Shown here in pieces: positions 55,198 to 64,000 of a stretch of 64,000 nt of DNA (position 1 is its first letter; each line of letters starts with the position of its first letter). The notes under the pieces were generated by a model. That model did not search any database, had not been told where the DNA came from, and worked only from the letters and a program-made list of their open reading frames with translations. The stretch comes from Zhongshania sp. (lineage in GTDB: Bacteria > Pseudomonadota > Gammaproteobacteria > Pseudomonadales > Spongiibacteraceae). The position numbers and the translations under genes are program-made. The stretch lies in assembly GCF_029212375.1 (NCBI RefSeq), contig NZ_JARGNU010000001.1:248001-312000 (forward strand). The letters are read 5' to 3'.

Positions 55198-57435
55198 ATG
55201 GTTAAAGTAAGGGAAGATTTTCCGTTATTAAAGGATGGTCGAGTCGACATAGATAGCTGGATTGCCAGACTTCCTATCGATGTTCAGGTAATTGACCGTG
55301 TTCAATTACATCGAGCGATGAGCGTTGCCGAAGCGTGTGCAGCGTTGCCCACGCCGATTGATGCGCCAAAGGCAGAAGGTTTAAGCAGTTTTTTTACCGC
55401 ATTGGAAATGGTGGAAATTCTCGCCGATTTACATCTCGATCAAGACAGCTTAATTGCCGCGACCCTGTTCAGAGCGGTGCGTGAGAACCGTCTTAGTTTG
55501 GCCGAGCTAGAACGGGATTTTGGTCGCCCAGTTGCAAAATTGGTAGATGGCGTGCTTGGAATGGCGGCGATTTCCAAGGTTAATGCCGAGTTAGACGCAC
55601 CCGTGCTTGGCCAATCTGAAGCCCAGAGTGAAACTATTCGCAAGATGCTGGTGGCATTGGTAGATGATGTTCGTGTTGCACTCATTAAGCTCGCGGAGCG
55701 AACCTCGGCAATTCGCGCAGTAAAAAACAAACCAGATAAACGCTATCGGGTTGCGCGCGAGGTGGCCGATATTTACGCACCCCTAGCGCATCGTTTGGGC
55801 ATAGGCCATATAAAATGGGAGCTCGAAGACCTTTCTTTTCGCTATTTGCAGCCGCTTGCCTATAAGAAAATTGCCAAATTACTCGATGAGAAGCGCCTTG
55901 ATCGTCAACACTATATTGACGACGCTATTGCGATGTTAGAGAAAGCGCTAAAGGACGATAATATCCAAGCCGATATCGCCGGTCGCGCAAAACATATTTA
56001 CAGTATTTGGCGCAAAATGCAGCGAAAAGGTATCGGTTTCTCTCAGGTTTACGATATTCGCGCCGTGCGAGTATTGGTGCCAGATACCAAGTCTTGTTAT
56101 GCAGCTTTGGGCTTGGTACACGGGCTGTGGCGCAATATTCCCAATGAGTTCGACGACTATATTGCCAACCCCAAAGATAATGGTTATCGCTCCTTGCACA
56201 CCGCAGTCATTGGCCCCGATGGTAAGGTTTTAGAAATCCAAATTCGCACCCGTTCAATGCATGAAGAGGCTGAATTTGGGGTGTGCTCACATTGGATGTA
56301 CAAAGGTACCGACAAAAGCGCCAAAAGCACGAATAGCTATGATGAAAAAATTGCGTGGTTGCGCCAAGTTTTGGATTGGCACGAAGAAAGCGGCAGCAGC
56401 AGCGACGTAGCCGAGCAATTTACCCACACCCAAGATCGGGTTTATGTTTTTACCCCCGACGGGCATGTTGTGAACCTGCAAAATGGCGCTACGCCACTGG
56501 ATTTTGCCTACCATATTCATACTGAGGTGGGTAACTGTTGTCGCGGGGCCAAGGTGAATGGTCGTATTGTTCCGCTTACCTATACGCTAAAGACCGGAGA
56601 GCGGGTAGAAATTCTAACCGGCAAAGACAGCGAACCGCGCCGCGATTGGTTGCAAAGTAATCTTGGGTATCTAAAAACCTCGCGGGCCAGAACCAAAGTG
56701 CAGCACTGGTTTCGATTACAGGCCAAGGAAGACAATATTGTTGCTGGCAGGGCGTTGCTAGATAAAGAATTTAAACGCCTAGCATTGAATAGCATCGACT
56801 ATAAATATTTGGCCGATCAAATGCACTGCCCCAGTGTTGACGATATGTACGCCTCAGTTGGTGCCGGAGAAATAAGCACCTTCCAGCTGATAAAAGCGGC
56901 GCACAATCTTGCTGGACGAGAGGGTGATGCCAGTCAATCGCTCGTTAAATTGCGGCCGCCGAGCACCAAAAATAATGATGGCAGTCAAATTCGAATCAGC
57001 GGTGTAGGCAATTTAATGACCTATTTCGCGCGCTGCTGTAAACCGCTGCCTGGCGAGGCGATAGCTGGGTATATTACCGTGGGTAGGGGCGTTAGCGTGC
57101 ATTTGCAGGACTGCAACAAGCTGCTGCAATTGCAGAGCGTAGAGCCCCAGCGAATTATTGCGGTAGATTGGGCCGACGCCCAAATTGAAACCTATCCCGT
57201 CGATATCGAATTAGAGGCCTATGATCGCCAAGGGTTGTTGCGGGATATCACTCAGCAGTTGGCCACCGAGAAAGTGAACGTTATCTCAATGAGTACCGTT
57301 ACTGATACCGCTCATCATATGGCAACCATGAACATTCGTCTTGAAATTCGCGATCTGGCCACCTTGTCAGACTTATTTAACCGTCTCAATGGCCTTCCGA
57401 ATGTGGTGGCGGTTAGACGAATTAGAGAAAACTAG
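55198..57435 (+). CDS. relA: (p)ppGpp synthetase RelA
   Basis: 745 residues. The N-terminal HD domain has lost the metal site (LFRAVRENR where HDxxED is expected), so hydrolase activity is absent; synthetase region keeps YDIRAVRVLVPD and the EFDDYIANPKDNGY motif typical of RelA. TGS (VYVFTPDGHVVNL), zinc-finger (YFARCCKPLPGEAI) and ACT (AYDRQGLLRDIT) domains follow. Stringent response on ribosomes. mazG starts 3 bases after. Confidence 0.97.
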   Translation: MVKVREDFPLLKDGRVDIDSWIARLPIDVQVIDRVQLHRAMSVAEACAALPTPIDAPKAEGLSSFFTALEMVEILADLHLDQDSLIAATLFRAVRENRLSLAELERDFGRPVAKLVDGVLGMAAISKVNAELDAPVLGQSEAQSETIRKMLVALVDDVRVALIKLAERTSAIRAVKNKPDKRYRVAREVADIYAPLAHRLGIGHIKWELEDLSFRYLQPLAYKKIAKLLDEKRLDRQHYIDDAIAMLEKALKDDNIQADIAGRAKHIYSIWRKMQRKGIGFSQVYDIRAVRVLVPDTKSCYAALGLVHGLWRNIPNEFDDYIANPKDNGYRSLHTAVIGPDGKVLEIQIRTRSMHEEAEFGVCSHWMYKGTDKSAKSTNSYDEKIAWLRQVLDWHEESGSSSDVAEQFTHTQDRVYVFTPDGHVVNLQNGATPLDFAYHIHTEVGNCCRGAKVNGRIVPLTYTLKTGERVEILTGKDSEPRRDWLQSNLGYLKTSRARTKVQHWFRLQAKEDNIVAGRALLDKEFKRLALNSIDYKYLADQMHCPSVDDMYASVGAGEISTFQLIKAAHNLAGREGDASQSLVKLRPPSTKNNDGSQIRISGVGNLMTYFARCCKPLPGEAIAGYITVGRGVSVHLQDCNKLLQLQSVEPQRIIAVDWADAQIETYPVDIELEAYDRQGLLRDITQQLATEKVNVISMSTVTDTAHHMATMNIRLEIRDLATLSDLFNRLNGLPNVVAVRRIREN

Positions 57436-57437
57436 TC

Positions 57438-58247
57438 GTGAGCTACACTATTGCGGATTTACAGTACCTAATGAGTCGCTTGCGCGACCCAGAAACCGGT
57501 TGTCCTTGGGATTTGAAACAGACGTTTTCAAGTGTGGTGCCTCATACCCTTGAGGAGGTTTACGAGTTAGTTGATGCCATCGAGCAGGGTGATAGCGAAC
57601 AAATACGCCAAGAGCTGGGTGATGTTCTATTTCAGGTGATTTTTTACAGCCAGTTAGCTACTGAGGCAGCGGATTTTAGTTTTGCGGATGTGGTGAATGA
57701 TATTGTTGAAAAGCTACTGCGCCGTCATCCCCATGTTTTCCCCGATGGTCAGCTGACGTCAGTGCGGAATGCCGATGCGCCGGCAGACGCAGCCATTAAC
57801 GCGCGCTGGGAAGAAATTAAGCAGCAAGAGCGCGAGCAAAAATCCCAACTCAGCGCGATGGATGATGTTCCCCAGGCTCTGCCCGCGCTCACTCGCGCGG
57901 CAAAACTGCAAAAACGGGCTTCCCAAGAAGGTTTTGATTGGACGGAATTGCGGGATGTTGTCGCCGCGCTCAGAGCGGAAATCGATGAATTGGATGCGGC
58001 AATTGCACTTGCCGATCCGGCTGATATTGCTGACGAGATGGGCGATGTTCTGTTTTCGGCTATTAATGTTGCCCGTCACTTAAAGTTGGACGCCGAAGCC
58101 GTGACGCGCGGCGCTTGTCGTAAGTTTGAACGTCGCTATCGATTTGTTGAACAGCGCTGTCGTGAAACCGGTCATATCGCGGTGAAAGGACAAGAAAATA
58201 GTCAGCTAGAGTTGTTTTGGCAAGAGGCGAAGGCAACTGGACTTTAG
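57438..58247 (+). CDS. mazG: Nucleoside triphosphate pyrophosphohydrolase MazG
   Basis: 269 residues with two MazG domains (first LEEVYELVDAI ... ELGDVLFQVIFYS; second IDELDAAIA ... EMGDVLFSAINVA), the usual full-length form. GTG start. Hydrolyses NTPs and may lower ppGpp. Operon with relA. Confidence 0.96.
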   Translation: MSYTIADLQYLMSRLRDPETGCPWDLKQTFSSVVPHTLEEVYELVDAIEQGDSEQIRQELGDVLFQVIFYSQLATEAADFSFADVVNDIVEKLLRRHPHVFPDGQLTSVRNADAPADAAINARWEEIKQQEREQKSQLSAMDDVPQALPALTRAAKLQKRASQEGFDWTELRDVVAALRAEIDELDAAIALADPADIADEMGDVLFSAINVARHLKLDAEAVTRGACRKFERRYRFVEQRCRETGHIAVKGQENSQLELFWQEAKATGL

Positions 58248-58293
58248 CTTCCCTGGCAGTTGCGTATTGCGCGGTGGAGCTTTAACAATAGTA

Positions 58294-58322
58294 GGCTGGC
58301 CTTTTGTTAACCGAGGCCAGCC
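58294..58322. terminator. Hairpin between mazG and the convergent small gene
   Basis: GGCTGGCC (58294-58301) and GGCCAGCC (58315-58322) pair perfectly, loop 13 nt, between converging genes. Downstream T's are few on the + strand. Likely bidirectional terminator. Confidence 0.55.
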
Positions 58323-58344
58323 ATTTGGCTTTAAGTTTTAACAA

Positions 58345-58680
58345 CTAATGGTTTTCGTGATGTTTGTAGCGATTAAGATGCTTTTCCATTAAGGAGAGGT
58401 AGCGGGGGGTGGGGCCGATATCTTCGTATAGCGGGTCGCCCAGTTCATCTGTGGAAACTATTTTAGAACCCTGCTGGTAGGGCATTACGCTTTCCATCTC
58501 GTCTAGCGCTGCGCCTAATAAATCGGTAATAAGCTCCTCTATATTGCGGCGCGGGTAGAGTTCGGCCAAGGCATTGAGCCGTGCGGCGTCTTTAATGGAT
58601 AAGCGAACCTCGTAGCAATCTGCAGTGAGCGTGCCACTAGCGGTTTCTTCCCAGAGAGATAACAATTCTCGTACTTTCAT
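58345..58680 (-). CDS. Small conserved cytoplasmic protein
   Basis: 111 residues, no signal or membrane segment. Compact N-terminal segment with VRELLSLWEE and a predicted helix-rich middle LITDLLGAALDEMESVMPY. I recall similar Pseudomonas proteins misannotated as type 1 pili tip components, but nothing here supports a pilus role. The pattern around AARLNALAELYPRRNIEEL recalls ribbon-helix-helix proteins. Function unknown. Confidence 0.65.
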   Translation of the reverse strand: MKVRELLSLWEETASGTLTADCYEVRLSIKDAARLNALAELYPRRNIEELITDLLGAALDEMESVMPYQQGSKIVSTDELGDPLYEDIGPTPRYLSLMEKHLNRYKHHENH

Positions 58681-59788
<1,108 letters not shown>

Positions 59789-59805
59789 TTTTTATCATAG
59801 TCTTT

Positions 59806-59835
59806 AAAAAGGGCGCCTGCGGGTGCCCTTTTTTT
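59806..59835 (+). terminator. Rho-independent terminator after adk
   Basis: GGGCGCC (59811-59817) pairs with GGTGCCC (59822-59828, one G-U), flanked by A-run and T7 tract. Confidence 0.9.
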
Positions 59836-59876
59836 ATTGTTAATATTTAATCAGGCTCTATTCCCCCTTCTTCGTT

Positions 59877-60893
59877 ATGTTAAAAGTGAGTGAACACATG
59901 AAGTCAGGAATCGTTTTTGTAAATTTAGGTACGCCGACGGCACCGACCCCAGCAGCCGTTCGGGTATTTTTAAAACAGTTTCTTTCCGATCGCCGCGTGG
60001 TGGAAGTTCCCCGACTTATTTGGCTGTGTATCCTTTATTTGATTATTTTGCCGTTTCGGGCGCCGCGAGTGGCACGGGCATACCGCCAAATTTGGATGAA
60101 CGATATTTCACCGCTGCGTTACTTTTCTCAGCGTTTGGTAGACGGCGTCGCTAAACGGGTCGCGGAGCACTATCCCGAACAGGATATCGAATTTCGTTTG
60201 GCTATGACCTATGGTCAAATCTCAATATCGGTCGCAATTGAAGAATTGCTAGCCTCTGGGTGCGAGCGTTTGTTTTTCCTGCCCTTATTTCCACAATATT
60301 CGGCGACAACGACGGCGGCGGTGCACGACGAAATTAATAGGGTTTTTTCTCGCTATCGCGATATTCCCCAGTGGTCGTGGTTGCGCAGTTATCATGATCA
60401 CCCAGTTTACATCGAAGCTCTGGCGCAAAGTGTTAAAAAGCATTGGGCTGAGTCAGGCCAGGGCGAGCGTTTATTGATGTCTTTTCACGGTATTCCCAAA
60501 CGCAATGTTGATTTGGGCGACCCCTACCAACAGCATTGCGAAGAGACCGCGGCGGCGTTGGCAAAGGCATTGAATTTGAATGCTGATCAGTGGCAATTGA
60601 GCTATCAATCTCGTTTAGGAAAGGCTGAGTGGTTGCAACCCTATACCGACAAAACCGTTATCGCTTTGGCGCAATCCGGATTGAAAAAAATAGATGTAAT
60701 GTGTCCGGCTTTTGCCGTTGAATGTTTGGAAACACTAGAAGAAATAGATGGCGAAGTGCATGAATATTTTATAGAAAATGGCGGGGAAGCATTTCGTTAT
60801 GTCGCTTGTCTCAACGACAGCGAGTCGCATCAAAAACTAATGATTTCTCTCTGCAAGTCGTTTATTGAAGAAAAAAACCAATTATTTTCGTAA
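59877..60893 (+). CDS. hemH: Ferrochelatase
   Basis: 338 residues. GIVFVNLGTPTAPTP opening, LFFLPLFPQYSATTTAAV and LMSFHGIPKRNVDLGDPY with the catalytic His, CPAFAVECLETLEEI. Inserts Fe2+ into protoporphyrin IX. ATG 59877 and ATG 59898 are both possible starts. Confidence 0.95.
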   Translation: MLKVSEHMKSGIVFVNLGTPTAPTPAAVRVFLKQFLSDRRVVEVPRLIWLCILYLIILPFRAPRVARAYRQIWMNDISPLRYFSQRLVDGVAKRVAEHYPEQDIEFRLAMTYGQISISVAIEELLASGCERLFFLPLFPQYSATTTAAVHDEINRVFSRYRDIPQWSWLRSYHDHPVYIEALAQSVKKHWAESGQGERLLMSFHGIPKRNVDLGDPYQQHCEETAAALAKALNLNADQWQLSYQSRLGKAEWLQPYTDKTVIALAQSGLKKIDVMCPAFAVECLETLEEIDGEVHEYFIENGGEAFRYVACLNDSESHQKLMISLCKSFIEEKNQLFS

Positions 60894-60930
60894 AAAAGTA
60901 AGAATTTGTACGTAAATCAACGACTTTTTT

Positions 60931-60958
60931 TTGCGTTGGTTATTTTATGTGCTATTTT
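60931..60958 (+). promoter_or_regulatory. Possible promoter of the histone H1-like gene
   Basis: TTGCGT (60931-60936), 16-bp spacer, TATTTT (60953-60958), 42 bp before the start codon. Weak match at both boxes. Confidence 0.3.
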
Positions 60959-60999
60959 TATTGCAATTAAATCAGCATCGTCGTCGCCAAGGAGAATTA

Positions 61000-61920
61000 A
61001 TGATGCCAGCCGCTAAAAAAGCCCGCGTTAAAGCAGCCCCTGCTCAACGTAAACCAAGAAGTAAAAATGTCGCTTTAGTAAACCCACTCGTTATCAAAGC
61101 AGAGGAAGGTTTAAAGAAAGTTGAGGCTATGGTCGCCAATGAAAGACGCGCTCTAGCCGCGGCAAAAACTAAAATTGAAGCTGCTCGTGCTAAGGCGAAA
61201 AAAACCGCTCGCGCCGCAGACAAAAACGCAGTTAAGCGCGCTGTTGCCGCTGCTGAAAAAGTAAATGAAAAACTGAAAGCAGCGCGCACAAAAGCTGCCG
61301 CCGGTAAAGTTGATCTAGCAAATGTAAAAGCCGTTGCCAGAATCAAAGCTTCAGAAACAGCGATTACACAGAAAGTGGCTGAGCGTTCGCAAGCCTTGAG
61401 CAGTAAAGCCGATGCCGATTTGGCAAAAGCAGTTAAATTATTCGAGCAGCGTTTCAAAAAGAAACGCGCAGCAGCCAATAAAGCAAAAATTGCTTTAATT
61501 GAGAAGAAATTACTCGCCAAGCACAAATTAGCTGTTAAGCAATTAAGCGCTAAAATTAACGGCAGCAAGCCTAAAAAGGCGGCCGTTAAGAAAGCGCCAG
61601 CGGCAGCCGCTGTTAAAGCTGCTCCCGCTGTGAAAAAAGCGCCTGCCAAAAAGACAGCAGTTGCCAAAACAGCAGCGAAAAAAGTCGCTGCTAAAAAAGC
61701 GCCAGCTAAGAAAGTCGCAGCGAAGCCCGTTGTTGCAAAAAAGGTCGCTGCTAAAAAAGCCGCGGCGCCAAAGGCCGCTAAAGCAGCTACAGTTAAAGCG
61801 CCTGCCGCACCCAAAAAGCCTCGCGTAAAACGCGCTCCAGCTAAAGCGAAAGCTACGGCAGCCGCGCCAGTCGAAAGCCCAGTAAGTGCACCAGCTGCAA
61901 CTGAAACGCCAAACAGCTAA
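61000..61920 (+). CDS. Histone H1-like / AlgP-like Lys-Ala-rich protein
   Basis: 306 residues from ATG 61000 after GGAG at 60991-60994. N-terminal ~170 residues predicted coiled coil of Lys, Ala, Glu; the rest is a Lys/Ala/Pro tail of repeats such as KKVAAKKAPAKK. This is the plan of AlgP (AlgR3) and eukaryote-like H1 tails, expected to bind and condense DNA. A region of 60-bp DNA repeat encodes the tail. Hemin-neighbour and monocistronic; strong terminator after. Confidence 0.82.
   Translation: MMPAAKKARVKAAPAQRKPRSKNVALVNPLVIKAEEGLKKVEAMVANERRALAAAKTKIEAARAKAKKTARAADKNAVKRAVAAAEKVNEKLKAARTKAAAGKVDLANVKAVARIKASETAITQKVAERSQALSSKADADLAKAVKLFEQRFKKKRAAANKAKIALIEKKLLAKHKLAVKQLSAKINGSKPKKAAVKKAPAAAAVKAAPAVKKAPAKKTAVAKTAAKKVAAKKAPAKKVAAKPVVAKKVAAKKAAAPKAAKAATVKAPAAPKKPRVKRAPAKAKATAAAPVESPVSAPAATETPNS
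61684..61760 (+). repeat. Repeat in the H1-like tail
   Basis: GTCGCTGCTAAAAAAGC is present exactly at 61684-61700 and 61744-61760, 60 bp apart, within a longer degenerate Lys/Ala repeat (about 61560-61850). Slippage or recombination could vary tail length. Confidence 0.75.
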
Positions 61921-61940
61921 TTTACACTTTGCTGGTAAAC

Positions 61941-61967
61941 AAAAAGGGAGGCCTAGCCTCCCTTTTT
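61941..61967 (+). terminator. Rho-independent terminator after the H1-like gene
   Basis: AAAAAGGGAGGC and GCCTCCCTTTTTT form a perfect stem with a 3-nt loop, U-tract on the + strand and A-tract for the reverse, so it can also end mobA transcription from the other strand. Confidence 0.92.
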
Positions 61968-61979
61968 TGTGTCTGGGTT

Positions 61980-62579
61980 TTAAGCTTGTGGCGTGATATC
62001 GCCGACGGTATTGAAATTTCGAAACGCGTGTTGTTGACCACTAAAGTCGGCGCTGACGGAATTAAGTTGGCGATACCACTGATTGACACTGCGCCCACCG
62101 CTTGCGAGGTAGTCGCCCAAGCTGTTGGTCAGCTGGGTGTTGAGCAGGGCAAACAAATACTGGCCGCGTTCGCCGTCGTTGGCGTAGGTGATGTCGGCGT
62201 GATGTTTGTGATGCGCTTGGTATAGTTTTGCTAGTAGATCCGGAGGTGGGCAGGGGCTGTCGCAGGGCAAAATAAAGGCGTAGGGCGTACTTGCCGCTTG
62301 CAGTGCGGCATAAATTCCCGCAAGGGGCCCTTGGAAGCCGCTGATGCTGTCTGTAACGGTGTTGGCGTAATGCCGATACTGTTCTTGGTTCCGATTACAG
62401 CTAATTAATATGTGCTGTATTTCTGCCGGTACGGCCGTTAAAACATGTTCAATAAGTGGGGCGCCGTGCCATTGCAGCAAACCTTTATCTTGATTATTCA
62501 CGCGTCGGCCAGCGCCACCGGCGAGAATGACGGCGGTGATTGATGCGGGGTCGTAATTGCGGTATTCGTTTATCGCCAT
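61980..62579 (-). CDS. mobA: Molybdenum cofactor guanylyltransferase
   Basis: 199 residues. ITAVILAGGAGRRVNNQDKGLL nucleotide-binding start, GPLAGIYAAL, LPCDSPCPPPD metal site, and FRNFNTVGDI end. Adds GMP to Mo-molybdopterin. Divergent from tsaB, ~98 bp. Confidence 0.92.
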   Translation of the reverse strand: MAINEYRNYDPASITAVILAGGAGRRVNNQDKGLLQWHGAPLIEHVLTAVPAEIQHILISCNRNQEQYRHYANTVTDSISGFQGPLAGIYAALQAASTPYAFILPCDSPCPPPDLLAKLYQAHHKHHADITYANDGERGQYLFALLNTQLTNSLGDYLASGGRSVNQWYRQLNSVSADFSGQQHAFRNFNTVGDITPQA

Positions 62580-62677
62580 TATTTTTAATACTGCGCTAAT
62601 TTATGAAGCGCATAATCCCAATGTGGTATGATTCTGAGCATTCATTTTACTCTGATTTCTCCAGTGGTTTTTTCTTC

Positions 62678-63361
62678 ATGAGCAGTTTACTCGCGATAGA
62701 GGCTTCAACAGAAGCGTGTTCGGTTGCCTTATTGCACCAGGGCAAAGAAATAGAAGATTTTCGAATGCTGCCCCGAGCCCATACCCAATTTTTATTACCC
62801 ATGGTAGCCCAGATCCTCGCTGAGGCGGGGCTTAATCTTGGCCAAATTGATGCGATTGGTTTTGCCGCTGGGCCTGGTTCTTTTACTGGTTTGCGAGTTT
62901 GCGCAGGTGTGGTACAGGGCTTGGCATTTGCACGGGATCTTCCGGTTGTCGGCGTGTCCACTTTGCAAGCGATGGCTCAGCATGCCTTGTTGGAATATCA
63001 ACTCAGCGACGGCGATGTTGTTTTGCCCACACTTGATGCACGTATGGATGAAGTGTATTGGGGGCAATATAAAGTTGCGGCGGGATTTGCGGATGTGCTG
63101 ATCGCAGATAAACTGTGCCCACCAGAAGATGTAAGGATTGCAGACGTAGCCGCGCGCCTGATCGGTGTCGGCAGTGGCTGGGGCTATGCCCCACGCTTTG
63201 CGGTAAATCGGGCTCCTGTGACAATTGATGAAGAAGTTTATCCTCGCGCCAGCGCAGTGCTGCGTTTGGCTGCGCGGGAGTTTGCCGCTGGCCGCTATAG
63301 CACTGCAGAACAGGCCCAACCGGTGTATTTGCGCGACAGTGTCGCTTGGCAAAAATCGTAA
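62678..63361 (+). CDS. tsaB: tRNA threonylcarbamoyladenosine biosynthesis protein TsaB
   Basis: 227 residues from ATG 62678. LLAIEASTEACSVAL, LPMVAQILAEAG, GFAAGPGSFTGLRV, TLDARMDEVYW. Partner of TsaD and TsaE for t6A in tRNA. The in-frame upstream ATG at 62603 adds a non-conserved stretch and is not used. Confidence 0.94.
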   Translation: MSSLLAIEASTEACSVALLHQGKEIEDFRMLPRAHTQFLLPMVAQILAEAGLNLGQIDAIGFAAGPGSFTGLRVCAGVVQGLAFARDLPVVGVSTLQAMAQHALLEYQLSDGDVVLPTLDARMDEVYWGQYKVAAGFADVLIADKLCPPEDVRIADVAARLIGVGSGWGYAPRFAVNRAPVTIDEEVYPRASAVLRLAAREFAAGRYSTAEQAQPVYLRDSVAWQKS

Positions 63362-63385
63362 TTTAAACTGAGGAAGAACACTACA

Positions 63386-64000
63386 ATGGATGCGTTTCGC
63401 GCGGTAATACTGGCGGCAATTCAAGGGCTGACTGAATTTTTGCCAATTTCGAGTTCTGGGCACTTAGTGCTACCCCAAACCTTGTTTGGTTGGGAAGACC
63501 AAGGCTTGGCCTTTGATGTGTCTGTGCACGTTGGCTCGCTGTTGGCCGTGTTGTGGTATTTTCGAGTTGAGGTTAGGGGGATTTTAGGGGATTGGTTTGG
63601 CAGTTTAGTCGGCGGCCAACAAAATGAAAATAGCCGCTTGGGGTGGATGGTTATTGTAGCGACGATTCCTGCCGTGGTAGCTGGGCTTATTTTTAATGAT
63701 TTTATTGAACTGAATTTGCGAACCGGTTATGTGCTTGCCACCACAACATTGGTTTTTGGCGTTATTTTGGGCGTGGTAGATCGCTACGCGAAACACAGTC
63801 GTCACCTTGCTGATATTGGTTTGCGCATTGCGCTGATTGTTGGCTTTGCCCAAGCGATTGCTCTAATCCCCGGCACCTCGCGTTCGGGGATTACCATTAC
63901 CGCTGCATTGATGATGGGCTTAAGCCGCAGTGATTCGGCGCGCTTTTCTTTTTTATTGTCGATGCCAATCATTGCCGCAGCCGGTTCATACAAATTGTTG
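63386..64000 (+). CDS. uppP: Undecaprenyl-diphosphatase UppP (BacA), 5' part
   Basis: 205 codons to the window edge. ATG 63386 after AGGAAG. QGLTEFLPISSSGHL with the active Glu and Ser, and PGTSRSGITITAALMMGL with the catalytic Arg. Recycles the C55 carrier for peptidoglycan. Hydrophobic helices throughout; the remaining ~60 residues are outside. Confidence 0.95.
   Translation, partial: MDAFRAVILAAIQGLTEFLPISSSGHLVLPQTLFGWEDQGLAFDVSVHVGSLLAVLWYFRVEVRGILGDWFGSLVGGQQNENSRLGWMVIVATIPAVVAGLIFNDFIELNLRTGYVLATTTLVFGVILGVVDRYAKHSRHLADIGLRIALIVGFAQAIALIPGTSRSGITITAALMMGLSRSDSARFSFLLSMPIIAAAGSYKLL

Noticed and set aside
61044-61814. Long minus-strand open frame (256 residues, Ala/Phe/Leu-rich) under the H1-like gene
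   Set aside because: It is the antisense reading of Lys/Ala codons (AAA, GCx) and has no ribosome-binding site or family features.

Overview
The window is 64 kb of a dense, roughly 50% GC bacterial chromosome with all the marks of a gammaproteobacterium. Evidence includes the order rpoE-rseA-rseB-rseC-lepA-lepB-DUF4845-rnc-era-recO, a complete type II secretion operon (gspC to gspN), sdhE-ygfX, a BarA/GacS-type hybrid kinase next to cysM-relA-mazG, and an AlgP-like Lys/Ala-rich protein. The TonB receptor and Baeyer-Villiger-type lipid/ketone cluster suggest an aquatic or marine heterotroph, perhaps of the Cellvibrionales/Spongiibacteraceae type; that placement is inference. I saw no rRNA, tRNA, insertion sequence, prophage or CRISPR array.

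Layout. 1-4.0 kb: the end of an unknown gene, then a circularly permuted ATP-grasp/alpha-E fusion overlapping a transglutaminase-like protease with a Gln-rich tail. 4.2-11.5 kb: small units (SDR, Lrp/AsnC regulator, DUF3336 patatin, paired half-size YeeE/YedE transporters, DUF2505 protein, DusC, an orphan GspC-like protein, rubredoxin, a 56-residue DUF3012 lipoprotein). 11.7-22.8 kb: gspCDEFGHIJKLMN, with translationally overlapping junctions almost throughout. 22.9-30.8 kb: glpK; a minus-strand operon of DUF1499 protein, PstS-like periplasmic protein, outer-membrane beta-barrel and membrane PAS-GGDEF-EAL protein; then ung. 30.8-39.5 kb: a MerR-type regulator divergent from a TonB-dependent receptor, a START protein, and an operon of PF10118 di-iron hydrolase, alpha/beta hydrolase, FAD monooxygenase and SDR preceded by a near-consensus promoter with a 20-bp palindrome on its -10 box.

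39.5-51.4 kb is core: ygfZ, sdhE-ygfX, nadB, the sigma-E envelope-stress operon (with a 27-codon leader ORF overlapping the rpoE start), then lepA, lepB, DUF4845, rnc, era and recO. 51.4-64 kb: barA-like kinase, cysM, relA, mazG, a small conserved protein, adk, hemH, the histone H1-like gene, mobA, tsaB and the first 205 codons of uppP, which runs off the window.

The points most worth a second look are the periplasmic-binding/porin/c-di-GMP operon, the promoter-operator and monooxygenase cluster at 35-39.5 kb, the rpoE leader ORF containing a sigma-E-like promoter, and the GspC-like gene encoded apart from the secretion operon. All family assignments come from reading motifs and lengths; no database search was run.
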